A DNA stretch of 64,000 bases from contig NZ_CP159831.1 in NCBI RefSeq assembly GCF_047730075.1, positions 868,001 to 932,000 of the forward strand, written 5' to 3'. Shown here one piece after another: positions 51,315-60,632 of the stretch. Position numbers and translations under genes: made by a program. The stretch is from Njordibacter sp905182035. GTDB lineage: Bacteria; Pseudomonadota; Gammaproteobacteria; Pseudomonadales; Balneatricaceae. The notes under the pieces were generated by a model. The model was not told the origin of the DNA, searched no databases, and worked only from the letters and a program-made list of their open reading frames with translations. Positions within the stretch are counted from its first letter, which is position 1, and each line of letters opens with the position of its first letter.

Positions 51315-51384
51315 AAGTCATTTCCTTTACGTTTAGTTTTATATTTTAAGGCTCAGCCAGTTTCGTCAAGCGTATTTGGCTTAT

Positions 51385-51400
51385 GTGCAAACGATTGCAC
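51385..51400. promoter_or_regulatory. LacI-family operator 1
   Basis: GTGCAAACGATTGCAC: 6-base palindromic arms around a central CG, the classic form of LacI/GalR-family sites. It lies 71 bases before the SDR start in the divergent promoter region. The likely binder is the LacI protein at 61411. Confidence 0.8.
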
Positions 51401-51577
51401 CATGAATGCATTATTAAGTCAAGATCTAGTTTAAAAAAAATACTTAGAGTATGGCTAGCTATCTTGTATCTAACCAATCATCTGCAACTCACTCTTATTG
51501 TTGGTTATAGTAGATATTTTCTAAAATAACTAGGTATTAAATAGGTTGACTAACTTTTTATATTATGGTGCAATATG

Positions 51578-51595
51578 AATGCAATCGGTTGCATT
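51578..51595. promoter_or_regulatory. LacI-family operator 2
   Basis: AATGCAATCGGTTGCATT: 7-base perfect arms around central CG, same TGCAA/TTGCA core as operator 1, 193 bases away. It lies 151 bases before the M24 start, downstream of a TTGACT box (51546), so bound repressor could block that promoter. Confidence 0.8.
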
Positions 51596-51745
51596 AATTT
51601 TGTTTTGGCCGGATACACATGCAGTAATTAAAGGTTTATGTAAGTGACCTGCATCGGCCAATATTATTAACAAAGAAGAGCTGGGATCATCACTTCTAAA
51701 ACTGCAGTGACAACACACTAATACTAGAATTTATAAGGTAACATT

Positions 51746-53050
51746 ATGACTATATTAACATCTACTGACCCTAAGATTGTAATGCCAGGTGATATCGATC
51801 CGCACTGGGATTGGGCGGGGATGATCCCAGCTCCTGGGCGCATGAACGTAGATTTTGAAGAGCGTGTTGATTTTCGTCGCTTGCACAATTACCGAACTGC
51901 TCGAGCACGTCAGGCCTTGGCCAACTCTAATATAGGTGCATTGTTGTGCTTTGATAACAATAATATTCGTTACTTAACCAGTACAGTTATTGGTGAATGG
52001 TCACGCGATAAGGTTTGTCGTTATACCTTATTTACAGGCAACTCAGAACCTTACTTATGGGACTTTGGCTCGGCTGCAGCGCACCACCGCCTGCACAATC
52101 CTTGGCTTGAGAAAGATCGGGTTATGGCTGGCATGCTGGGTCTACGGGGCTCTGTTCCAGAAGATGTTGGCTTGTTCCGTAATGCGGCAAGACAGATTGC
52201 TGATTTGTGCCGCAAGGAAGGCGTATTTGATATGCCCATTGGTGTCGACATTGTGGAACCTCCCATGATGTTTGCGCTGCAAGCTGAAGGCCTAAACGTA
52301 GTGGATGCTCAGCAAGTCATGTTGGATGCTCGCATGATTAAGAGCATGGATGAAATCATATTACTCAACACTGCGGCCTCAATGGTTGATGGTGCTTACC
52401 ATCACCTGTCTGAAGCGTTAAAGCCAGGTGTGCGTGAAAACGAAATGGTGGGATTAGTTAATAAGTTCTTGTATGACAACGGCTCAGACGATGTTGAAGC
52501 GATCAACGCCGTATCTGGCGAACGTTGTAGCCCGCACCCTCATAACTTTACCGACCGTATGTACAGGCCAGGAGATCAGGCTTTCTTTGATATCATTCAT
52601 TCGTATATGGGTTACCGCACCTGTTACTACCGAACTCTGAACGTAGGTTTCAAGACGCAAGGCCAATCGGATGCCTATAAGCAAGCACGTGAGTGGATAG
52701 ATGATGCAATTGCGTTGGTTAAGCCAGGCTTAACCACTGATAAGATTGCAGCAGTTTGGCCCAAGGCAGAGGATTTTGGCTTTACCAATGAAATGGAAGC
52801 CTTTGGTTTGCAGTTTGGTCACGGTCTAGGTATGGCATTGCATGAGCGTCCAATAATTAGCCGTTTAGTGTCGTTTGATAAGCCGTTTGAGCTGCAGGAA
52901 GGTATGGTATTTGCCTTAGAAACCTATTGCCCAGCGCTTGATGGTAGCGGTGCAGCGCGTATTGAGGAAGAGGTTGTGGTCACTGCTGATGGTTGTAAGA
53001 TACTTACTTTGTTCCCTGCTCAAGAACTGTTTGTGGCTAATGCATATTAA
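51746..53050 (+). CDS. Creatinase/DddP-like M24 pita-bread protein lacking metal aspartates
   Basis: 434 residues: N-terminal creatinase-like domain (about 50-200) and a C-terminal pita-bread domain (about 205-425). FGHGLGMALHE (His359, His366) and Glu392 (ALETYCPALDG) are kept. In metal-dependent members the strand pair carries two aspartates; here the corresponding block is FFDIIHSYMGYRTCYYRT, with Ile284 and Tyr294 at those positions. It aligns well instead with the metal-free creatinase (GYYTALERTL), although creatinase's active Glu is Tyr295 here. SPHPHN resembles the creatinase catalytic-His region. So a metal-independent C-N or C-S bond hydrolase/lyase is plausible. First gene of a long operon under probable LacI control. 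Confidence 0.75.
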   Translation: MTILTSTDPKIVMPGDIDPHWDWAGMIPAPGRMNVDFEERVDFRRLHNYRTARARQALANSNIGALLCFDNNNIRYLTSTVIGEWSRDKVCRYTLFTGNSEPYLWDFGSAAAHHRLHNPWLEKDRVMAGMLGLRGSVPEDVGLFRNAARQIADLCRKEGVFDMPIGVDIVEPPMMFALQAEGLNVVDAQQVMLDARMIKSMDEIILLNTAASMVDGAYHHLSEALKPGVRENEMVGLVNKFLYDNGSDDVEAINAVSGERCSPHPHNFTDRMYRPGDQAFFDIIHSYMGYRTCYYRTLNVGFKTQGQSDAYKQAREWIDDAIALVKPGLTTDKIAAVWPKAEDFGFTNEMEAFGLQFGHGLGMALHERPIISRLVSFDKPFELQEGMVFALETYCPALDGSGAARIEEEVVVTADGCKILTLFPAQELFVANAY

Positions 53051-53090
53051 TCATGCACTTTTTACTTCTCCTTGAACTAATGGAACTAAC

Positions 53091-54566
53091 ATGACAAGTC
53101 AGTTTACTGCAGGACTCACGGTCGATCTAGCCACTAGCGTGCCCACCGACTTATATATTAATGGTCAATGGGTGCCAGCAGCAGATGGAGGCACCTTTTC
53201 AGTTATTAATCCAGCCAATAATCAAGCCTTAACCAGTGTCGCTTCTGCCTGTGAGCAGGATGTACTTAGTGCCATTGCAGCGGCTCATGATGCAGGTCAT
53301 AGTTGGGCTAGCTTCTCGCCTCGTGCACGGGCTGAAATTTTGCGTAAAGCCTTTGAATTGATGATCGAGTATAAAGACGTCATTGCTCGACTTATTTCTT
53401 TGGAAGAGGGTAAGACCCATGCTGAAGCGTTAGGTGAAGTGGGTTATGCGGCTGAGTTCTTCCGCTGGTATGCCGAAGAAGCCTGTCGCGATCAAGGTAC
53501 GTTTATGCGTGCGCCGTCTGGGGCAAACAATATATTGGTTAAAAACCAACCAGTGGGGGTGTGTTTATTGATTACGCCATGGAATTTTCCAGCCGCCATG
53601 GGCACTCGAAAGATAGCACCAGCACTTGCTGCGGGTTGTACCACTATCCTCAAGCCCGCATCAGAGACTCCTTTAACAGCGCTGTATTTAGCTCAACTGC
53701 TAGAGCAAGCTGGAGTGCCGGCAGGTGTGGTGAATGTGATTCCATCTAAACGCTCCTCCATGGTGTCTGAAGTCAGTTTAAGTGACTCACGGGTTAGAAA
53801 AATATCTTTTACTGGTTCGACTGAGGTGGGTCGGTTGTTATTGGCAAAAGCCAGTGAAAGGGTGGTTAACTGTTCAATGGAGCTGGGTGGTAATGCACCA
53901 TTTATCGTATTAGAAGACGCGGATATGGCGGTTGCTGTAGATAGTGCTATGGTTGCCAAGATGCGTAATGCGGGTGAATCTTGTATTGGTGCCAATCGCT
54001 TTTATGTGCATCACAGTCGTGCTGAAGAATTCTCATCAGGCCTTGCCCAAGCTATGAAGGCATTGGTACTGGGTGACGGTATGAAAGAGGGCGTAGATGT
54101 TGGCCCATTAGTGAATGCGAGTACGATCAATAAAGTAGAGCAACTGGTGGATCAGGCCATAGAGTTAGGGGCCAAAGTGTTAACTGGCGGCTCACGAATT
54201 GCAGGCCCTGGTTTTTTCTATCAACCCACGGTGTTGGTTGATATACCTAAGCATGCGGATATCCTGCGCGAAGAAATATTTGGTCCCGTAGCCCCGATCG
54301 TCACATTTACTAGTCAAGACGAAGTTATTGAGGCTGCAAATGACACAGTGTTTGGTTTAGCTGCGTATGTCATTGGCGCTAATGTGGGCAACGCCTTAGC
54401 GGTTGCAGAAAAGTTAGAAGCAGGGGTTTTGGGAGTGAATAGGGGCTTTATTTCTGACCCAGCGGCACCCTTTGGCGGGGTTAAACAAAGTGGTATTGGT
54501 CGGGAAGGTTCACAAGACGGTTTGCATGAGTTTACTGAGAAAAAATACATCGCAATCGATTGGTAA
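53091..54566 (+). CDS. NAD(P)-dependent aldehyde dehydrogenase, GabD-like
   Basis: 491 residues. Asn165 (PWNFPAAM), Glu264 (MELGGNAPF) and the nucleophile Cys298 (NAGESCIGANRF) are present, with the co-factor loop FTGSTEVGRLL. The pattern is nearest succinate-semialdehyde dehydrogenases. It would oxidise an aldehyde intermediate to the acid. 40 bases after the M24 gene and before the dehydrogenase complex genes, in one operon. Confidence 0.9.
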   Translation: MTSQFTAGLTVDLATSVPTDLYINGQWVPAADGGTFSVINPANNQALTSVASACEQDVLSAIAAAHDAGHSWASFSPRARAEILRKAFELMIEYKDVIARLISLEEGKTHAEALGEVGYAAEFFRWYAEEACRDQGTFMRAPSGANNILVKNQPVGVCLLITPWNFPAAMGTRKIAPALAAGCTTILKPASETPLTALYLAQLLEQAGVPAGVVNVIPSKRSSMVSEVSLSDSRVRKISFTGSTEVGRLLLAKASERVVNCSMELGGNAPFIVLEDADMAVAVDSAMVAKMRNAGESCIGANRFYVHHSRAEEFSSGLAQAMKALVLGDGMKEGVDVGPLVNASTINKVEQLVDQAIELGAKVLTGGSRIAGPGFFYQPTVLVDIPKHADILREEIFGPVAPIVTFTSQDEVIEAANDTVFGLAAYVIGANVGNALAVAEKLEAGVLGVNRGFISDPAAPFGGVKQSGIGREGSQDGLHEFTEKKYIAIDW

Positions 54567-54643
54567 TAAAGCCCCACTGAATCGCAAACGGGGTCTTAAC
54601 ACATCAAGAACCGTGTAATCACTAATTGATAGGAGTAATGGCC

Positions 54644-56818
54644 GTGGCCAAGGCAACAAATATACCCATAGATGTAAAATGGCTGCAAATCACGGCAACG
54701 GATGCCGATTGGAAAAAAATAGGTAAGCCTGAATGTATAAAAATGCTCACCCATTTGCATATTATTCGTGCCTTCGAAGAAACCTTATCAGGTCTAAATA
54801 ATAATGGCTTGATTCACGGTCCTTTGCATCTAAGTATTGGCCACGATGGGGCTGTTGTGGGTGCTATGTCAGAACTTGGCACGGATGACTTGGTGAATGG
54901 CTCCCATCGAGGCCACCATGTATTTCTCGCTAAAGCGTTAAATCATGTACATGAACAAAATGTTGAGTCATCGGCAGGGAAATTTTCCCCAGCCGTCAAG
55001 GACACTGTGTATCGAACTATGGCTGAAATTATGGGTTTACAGCCTGGCTATAGTGGTGGTCGTGGTGGTTCTATGCATCTGCGCTGGAAAGAAGCTGGCG
55101 TGATTGGCACTAATGCTATTGTTGGTGGCGGCGTACCTACTGCTGCCGGTGCTGCGTGGTCGCAACAACGAGATAGCAAGGGTAAAGTTGTGTTAACGGC
55201 TTTTGGCGATGGTTCGTGTCACATAGGTAATGTGCTTGAAACCTTTAACCTAGCCGCTCTTTATGATTTACCCCTATGTTTTTATATCGAAAATAACGGT
55301 TATGCGGTGTCTACAACAGTGGCCGAACAAGCCCGTGAAACGCGTATGTCTGCCCGTGGTATTGGCTTTGGTATTCCCTCCTTCAAAGTAGATGGTATGG
55401 ATCCTATTAGCGTGCGTATGGCCATGCAAAAAGTGAACGAACTGTTACGCAATGGTCAAGGCCCTGCTGTATTAGAAGTCGATGTGTATCGTTTCTATCA
55501 CCACAGTGGTGGGGTTAAGGGTAGTGCCTTTGGTTATCGTGAAAAAGAAGAAGAGCAGGAGTGGATTGCACGTGATCCATTACGCTTCATGGAAGCTAAA
55601 ATGATCAATTTAGGTTGGCTCAGTCAAGAGGATTGCGATGCCATGGGCGCAGAGGCAGCTGAGTTAACTGCTAATGCTGCAGCAAGATTAACTGTCACTA
55701 GTAATGGTACCCGAACTATCCGTGAGGAATTGTGGCCAGACCCCAATACCTGTGATGACAGTCTACGAAGTAACCTAGAAGAGTTAGAGCATCTAGACTA
55801 TGTAGAGCAAGAACATTTTACTGGCACGCTTGCACCCACTAAGTTCATTGCTGCGATTGCTAAAAATATGGTGCGCCGCTTTGATACGGACGAACGTTTG
55901 TTTGTGTTAGGGGAAGACGTGCATAAGCTGATTGGTGGCACTAACGGAGCGACGAAGGGCATCCCCGAGCGCTGGCCTGATCGTTGTGTACCGACACCCA
56001 TAGCTGAACATGGTTTTGTTGGCTTAGCTGGAGGGGTTGCCGTGACTGGTAAATATCGTCCAGTGGTTGAGCTAATGTACCCTGATTTTGGTTTAGTCGC
56101 AGCGGATCAGTTGTTTAACCAAATTGCTAAAGCGCGGCATATGTTCGGGGGCACCATTAACATGCCTTTGGTATTGCGCACCAAGGTAGCCATCGGCACA
56201 GGATATGGCTCTCAACACTCTATGGATCCTGCAGGATTGTTTTCTATGTGGCCTGGTTGGCGCATTGTGGCACCGTCTAACCCGTTTGATTATGTTGGTT
56301 TAATGAACTCTGCTTTGCTGTGTGAAGACCCAGTTTTGGTGATTGAAAGTGTAGAACTTTATAACAAAGTGATGCCTGCCGCAGTTGATAATGATGATTA
56401 TTTTATCGCTCTCGGTACCGCTAAAGTGGTTCGAGAAGGTGCTAAATTCACTGTGTTAACCTATCTAAATATGGTGGGTAGGGCGATGGACGTTTGTGAA
56501 GAGCATGGTATAGACGCTGAAATTATCGACCTTCGATCGTTAGACCGTGCTGGACTTGATTGGGATACCATTGGCGCTAGTATTGAAAAAACCAATCACG
56601 TTATCGTACTGGAGCAAGGCTGTGTTACTAATTCTTACGGTGGTCTGGTGGTTGAAGAAGTGCAGAAACGCTACTTTGATCACTTGGATCATCCAGTAAG
56701 ACGTATTCATGGCGGTGAAGCATCGCCTGTGGTTTCTAAGCCTTTGGAACGTGCAGCGTTTGTTGGTGCAGAAGAAATCCTTACGGGCTTTGAACAAGCT
56801 ATCGCTGATCAGGGCTAA
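54644..56818 (+). CDS. Fused alpha-beta E1 of a 2-oxoacid/acetoin-type dehydrogenase complex
   Basis: 724 residues from GTG 54644, eight bases after TAGGAG; the ATG at 54638 is only two bases from that site. The N-terminal half is an E1-alpha domain with thiamine diphosphate motif GDGSCHIGN to IENN and GGRGGSMHL; the second half (from about residue 385) is E1-beta with LGEDVHKLIGGTNGATKG, EHGFVGLAGG and LRSLDRAGLDWDTIGASI. Most complexes of this kind encode alpha and beta separately. It decarboxylates a 2-oxo acid (or cleaves a diketone/acetoin) and acylates the lipoyl E2 encoded two genes on. Substrate unknown. Confidence 0.88.
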   Translation: MAKATNIPIDVKWLQITATDADWKKIGKPECIKMLTHLHIIRAFEETLSGLNNNGLIHGPLHLSIGHDGAVVGAMSELGTDDLVNGSHRGHHVFLAKALNHVHEQNVESSAGKFSPAVKDTVYRTMAEIMGLQPGYSGGRGGSMHLRWKEAGVIGTNAIVGGGVPTAAGAAWSQQRDSKGKVVLTAFGDGSCHIGNVLETFNLAALYDLPLCFYIENNGYAVSTTVAEQARETRMSARGIGFGIPSFKVDGMDPISVRMAMQKVNELLRNGQGPAVLEVDVYRFYHHSGGVKGSAFGYREKEEEQEWIARDPLRFMEAKMINLGWLSQEDCDAMGAEAAELTANAAARLTVTSNGTRTIREELWPDPNTCDDSLRSNLEELEHLDYVEQEHFTGTLAPTKFIAAIAKNMVRRFDTDERLFVLGEDVHKLIGGTNGATKGIPERWPDRCVPTPIAEHGFVGLAGGVAVTGKYRPVVELMYPDFGLVAADQLFNQIAKARHMFGGTINMPLVLRTKVAIGTGYGSQHSMDPAGLFSMWPGWRIVAPSNPFDYVGLMNSALLCEDPVLVIESVELYNKVMPAAVDNDDYFIALGTAKVVREGAKFTVLTYLNMVGRAMDVCEEHGIDAEIIDLRSLDRAGLDWDTIGASIEKTNHVIVLEQGCVTNSYGGLVVEEVQKRYFDHLDHPVRRIHGGEASPVVSKPLERAAFVGAEEILTGFEQAIADQG

Positions 56819-56835
56819 AATATAAGGTGCTAAAT

Positions 56836-57372
56836 ATGAGTAACACAGTGGGCATGCCTGGACTAAGAGGTATCGATCATATTGGGATAACAGTACCCAA
56901 TTTAGAACAAGCTGTAGATTTTTTTGTCAATATTGTTGGCTGTGAGCCGTTTTATGAATTAGGGCCATTTGAAGCTAGTGAATGGCTCGCTAAAACCTTA
57001 GACGTACACCCCGATACAGTGATGAAAAAGTTACGTTTCTTGCGTTGTAAAAATGGCACCAATCTAGAACTTTTTGAATACAGTTCACCTGGTCAAAAAA
57101 CCCAAGTGCCTAAAAATAGCGATATAGGAGGGCATCATTTGGCCTTCTATGTCGATGACTTTGACCAAGCTCTGGCTTATCTAATGTCCAATGGCATAGA
57201 GGTGATGGGTGAGCCTGTTGTGCGCACTGCAGGCCCTAGTGGCGGCCAAACATGGGTCTATTTTAAAGCCCCATGGGGCTTGCAATTAGAATTGGTAAGC
57301 TTTCCAAAGGGCAAACTGTATGAGCAAGCATACGACCATAAATTGTGGCATCCGGCCTACCCAGACCAATAG
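56836..57372 (+). CDS. VOC-family (glyoxalase/dioxygenase fold) protein
   Basis: 178 residues from ATG 56836, with AAGGTG about seven bases upstream; an in-frame GTG at 56827 is less suited. Two beta-alpha-beta-beta-beta modules with metal-ligand candidates His (GIDHIGITV), Glu (LELFEYSS), His (GGHHLAFYVDD) and Glu (LQLELVSFP). Such proteins are epimerases, lyases or dioxygenases. Placed between E1 and E2 genes, so it probably acts on the same pathway intermediate. No specific reaction can be named. Confidence 0.85.
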   Translation: MSNTVGMPGLRGIDHIGITVPNLEQAVDFFVNIVGCEPFYELGPFEASEWLAKTLDVHPDTVMKKLRFLRCKNGTNLELFEYSSPGQKTQVPKNSDIGGHHLAFYVDDFDQALAYLMSNGIEVMGEPVVRTAGPSGGQTWVYFKAPWGLQLELVSFPKGKLYEQAYDHKLWHPAYPDQ

Positions 57373-57433
57373 GCTGACTAGCTTATACTTGTTCTTAGGG
57401 AACAAGTAATTATGTACATTGAGGAGATTTACA

Positions 57434-58714
57434 GTGCCAATCGAAATTAAGATGCCTGCCATAACCCCAGACTTTGATGCGGGTAATATTAGCAGTTGGG
57501 ATAAAGCTGTAGGTGATAAAGTCGCCAAAGGTGACGTACTGGTTGCCATTGAAACTGATAAAGCCGTGATTGAAGTTGAAGCTGAAAGCGCAGGTATACT
57601 GGGACAAATTGTAATTCCTGCAGGCACTGATGATGTGGCCGTGCATTCGTTAATTGGGTACCTATTAATTGGTAATGAAACCATTGCAGACCTGCCTAAT
57701 GCGCCGGCAGCAGGTCAACCTGCAGCCACTCCTGAAGTGCTGGACGTTAACCCAGAAAACGCCTCTAGTGCGGCTGTAACATCTGCACCCGTGATAACAC
57801 AAGCCAAAGAACTCGATGACAAACAGCCCCAACGGTTATTTGCCAGCCCCCTTGCTAGGCGTATTGCAGATCAACATCAAGTCGATATACATGCACTCAA
57901 GGGACGAGGACCCCGAGGTCGAATTTTACGTGCAGACGTTGAGCATGCTTTGAGCACAAAGGGACCTGACGCCATATTGGCATTGCCTGCGGCGTCGCAA
58001 TCGAGTCAAGTCAAACACAACCAAATACGTAAAGTGATTGCTCAGCGTCTGGTTGCATCGAAACAGAATATCCCTCATTTTTACCTTTCTGTAGATTGCG
58101 AAATAGATAGCCTTAAAAGCATGCTTAAAGAGCTTAACGCTAATGCGCCTAAAAGCCTTAACAGCACTACAGGTAGTAAAGAAGCCACTTACAAACTCAC
58201 CATTAATGATTTTTTGGTGAAGGCTGTTGCTAAGGCGATGGAACAAGAGCCACAGGTCAATTCCAGTTGGACCGACACGGCCATGTTACACCATGAGGAC
58301 ATCGACATATCCATTGCGGTGTCTACAGATGCTGGCTTGATTACACCGATCGTTCGTCAAGCCAACACCAAAGGTTTAGCGAGTATTTCCACTGAAATTA
58401 GTCAGCTTGCGGCAACGGCACGCAATGGTCAGTTACAAGCGCACCAATATCAAGGGGGGGGGTTTACTATTTCAAACTTGGGCATGTATGGCATCGATAA
58501 CTTTAGCGCTATCATCAACCCCCCCCAAGCGTGCATTTTGGCCGTCGGTGCTGGTAAACAAAAACCGGTCGTTAAGAATGGTGAGCTGGCAATTGCAACA
58601 CTGATGAACTTGACGTTATCAGCAGATCATCGGGTTGTAGATGGTGCTGTGGGTGCGAAATTTCTAAGCGTGCTAAAGCGTTTTGTTGAATCACCTGCGC
58701 ATTTAATGCTGTAG
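57434..58714 (+). CDS. Dihydrolipoyl acyltransferase E2
   Basis: 426 residues from GTG 57434 behind GAGGAG. Lipoyl domain with Lys43 in ETDKAVIEVE; a linker; the peripheral subunit-binding domain (about 140-180: ASPLARRIADQH, GRGPRGRILRADV); and the catalytic domain with GGGFTISNLGMYGIDNF and LSADHRVVDGAVGAKFL carrying the active His. One lipoyl domain only. It forms the core of the complex with the fused E1 and the E3 encoded next. Confidence 0.93.
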   Translation: MPIEIKMPAITPDFDAGNISSWDKAVGDKVAKGDVLVAIETDKAVIEVEAESAGILGQIVIPAGTDDVAVHSLIGYLLIGNETIADLPNAPAAGQPAATPEVLDVNPENASSAAVTSAPVITQAKELDDKQPQRLFASPLARRIADQHQVDIHALKGRGPRGRILRADVEHALSTKGPDAILALPAASQSSQVKHNQIRKVIAQRLVASKQNIPHFYLSVDCEIDSLKSMLKELNANAPKSLNSTTGSKEATYKLTINDFLVKAVAKAMEQEPQVNSSWTDTAMLHHEDIDISIAVSTDAGLITPIVRQANTKGLASISTEISQLAATARNGQLQAHQYQGGGFTISNLGMYGIDNFSAIINPPQACILAVGAGKQKPVVKNGELAIATLMNLTLSADHRVVDGAVGAKFLSVLKRFVESPAHLML

Positions 58715-58770
58715 CTAACATAGTTTAGAACTTAGCGTGTTTTAGACAGAAATATACAATTGGATTGGGT

Positions 58771-60186
58771 ATGAAAAGTTTTGATTTGGTGGTGATTGGT
58801 GGAGGTCCTGGCGGCTATGTGGCGGCTATTCGTGCTGCACAACTGGGTATGTCTGTAGCCTTGGTTGAGGCTGAAGATCTAGGCGGTGTATGCCTTAATT
58901 GGGGCTGTATTCCCACTAAGGCATTGCTTAAAAGTGCCGAACTAATCGATAAAATAAAGCAAGCTGACAAGTATGGTATTACGGTCAATGATTATAGTTT
59001 TGACTTAAGTAAAATGGTAAAACGTTCGCGTCAGGTGGCTAATAATTTAAACAAAGGCATTGGTCATTTGTTGAAAAAGAACAATATTTCGGTCATCTCT
59101 GGGATTGCTAAGTTGTTAGGGGCTGGAAAACTTGCCATTACTGCAACAGCGGATAGCAGCAAAGCCTCCAGTGAACTGCAAGCAAAGCACATCATTATTG
59201 CTACTGGTGCCACAGCACGGGCCATACCCGGCTTAGAACCAGATGGAAAGTATATTTGGAGTGCTCGAGATGCAATGACCCCAAAGCACCTGCCTAAGTC
59301 TTTGTTGGTTATGGGCGCTGGTGCCATCGGTATGGAATTTGCCAGTTTTTATAATTCACTGGGGGTGCAGGTAACGGTTGTTGAAGCCTTAAATTATGTA
59401 TTACACGTAGAGGATGAAGAAATATCTAACTATGCTGCTAAGGCCTTCACCAAACGTGGTATTGATATCAAGGTTGCCACTAAGGTGTTAAAAATTGAAC
59501 GTCATGAAGGTGGGTTAACGGTGCATCTTAATGGTGGGGATAACCCAGCAGATGCGCACCAGCAACTTGAGGTTGAATGTCTAATTTCAGCTGTAGGCGT
59601 GGTGGGTAATACGCAACATTTAGGCTTACAAAATACGTCCATTGAATGTGATAACAGCTTTATAAAAGTAGATCAGTGGCAGGCGACCCATGAAGCCAAT
59701 GTGTATGCCATAGGCGATGTTGCAGGAGCACCTTGTTTAGCCCATAAAGCCAGTCATGAAGGTATGATTTGTGTTGAAAAAATTAATGGCCTTGAACACG
59801 TGCGACCCCTTAACAAAGCCCTAATACCGGGCTGTACCTATGGCAGCCCTCAAGTGGCTAGTGTAGGATTAACGGAAAATAAGGCGTTGGCAGCCGGGCA
59901 CACGCTTAAAGTGGGTCGTTTTCCTCTGGCTGCCAGTGGCATGGCGGCTGCTAGCGGAGATACTGAAGGCTTTATTAAAACCGTATTTGATGCCGATACA
60001 GGAGAACTCTTGGGGGCTCATCTTATTGGTGCTGACGTGACTGAATTAATACAAGGGTTTGTAGTGGCTAAAAACATGGAAACCACAGAACAGGAACTGA
60101 TGGATACCGTGTTTGCACACCCTAGTATTTCAGAAGCGATGCACGAATCTGTAATGGATGCTTACACTCGTGCCATACACATATAA
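58771..60186 (+). CDS. Dihydrolipoyl dehydrogenase E3
   Basis: 471 residues from ATG 58771. FAD loop VVIGGGPGGYVAAIRAA, redox-active Cys41/Cys46 (GGVCLNWGCIPTKALL), NAD loop MGAGAIGMEFASFY, AIGDVAGAPCLAHKA, and the C-terminal His-Glu pair in AHPSISEAMHE. Reoxidises the lipoyl groups of E2. A dedicated E3 in the operon points to a self-contained catabolic complex separate from the housekeeping ones. Confidence 0.95.
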   Translation: MKSFDLVVIGGGPGGYVAAIRAAQLGMSVALVEAEDLGGVCLNWGCIPTKALLKSAELIDKIKQADKYGITVNDYSFDLSKMVKRSRQVANNLNKGIGHLLKKNNISVISGIAKLLGAGKLAITATADSSKASSELQAKHIIIATGATARAIPGLEPDGKYIWSARDAMTPKHLPKSLLVMGAGAIGMEFASFYNSLGVQVTVVEALNYVLHVEDEEISNYAAKAFTKRGIDIKVATKVLKIERHEGGLTVHLNGGDNPADAHQQLEVECLISAVGVVGNTQHLGLQNTSIECDNSFIKVDQWQATHEANVYAIGDVAGAPCLAHKASHEGMICVEKINGLEHVRPLNKALIPGCTYGSPQVASVGLTENKALAAGHTLKVGRFPLAASGMAAASGDTEGFIKTVFDADTGELLGAHLIGADVTELIQGFVVAKNMETTEQELMDTVFAHPSISEAMHESVMDAYTRAIHI

Positions 60187-60257
60187 ATACCCTATGCGCT
60201 TGCAGGATTAACGCCTTAACGCAAACGGGGTTTCACAGTAATACCAGGGAGTTACTC

Positions 60258-60503
60258 ATGCCAACATACATTTATCAAACCATAGACGCTGGACCAAGCG
60301 GTGAATCTAGGCGTTTCGAACAGTTTCAAAAAATGAATGATCAAGCCTTAACTCACGACCCTGATACTGGTTTGCCGGTGCAACGAGTCATTACCGGTGG
60401 TATTGGCGTCAGGCGCAATGGTTTAAAGCGGACTACGGTGGTCAATAAAAAGAGCGCAGCAGCTACCGCCTGCGGCTGTGTTACCGGGTGCACACATCGC
60501 TAA
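60258..60503 (+). CDS. Small FmdB-like protein without the N-terminal zinc cysteines
   Basis: 81 residues. MPTYIYQ, RRFEQFQKMNDQALT and LPVQRVITGG follow the FmdB zinc-ribbon fold, but the two CxxC pairs are replaced by DAGPSGES and HDPDTG. Cysteines occur instead only near the C-terminus (ACGCVTGCTHR). So either metal is bound differently or not at all. A GGGAG site precedes the ATG. FmdB-like proteins are found beside amidase and other degradation genes. Function unknown. Confidence 0.6.
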   Translation: MPTYIYQTIDAGPSGESRRFEQFQKMNDQALTHDPDTGLPVQRVITGGIGVRRNGLKRTTVVNKKSAAATACGCVTGCTHR

Positions 60504-60632
60504 TAAACTAGTTAGTTAAAACCAGCCTTTGGCAAGGTGCTATCATTACAGCCCACCCCAAATAGGCATCTGCCTTGGCCCAATGCAAAGCCATACCTAA
60601 TGCCAAGGGGCTTTAATCTTACGGTTTATTTA

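Noticed and set aside
51746..53050. DMSP lyase DddP
   Set aside because: Overall fold and length are similar, but the canonical metal-binding aspartates needed by DddP are Ile and Tyr here, so DMSP cleavage by that mechanism is unlikely.
54575..60235. Repeated GCAAACGGGGT motif in two intergenic gaps (near 54584 and 60221)
   Set aside because: Eleven shared bases at two places with weak hairpin potential; too short to distinguish from chance or from terminator fragments.
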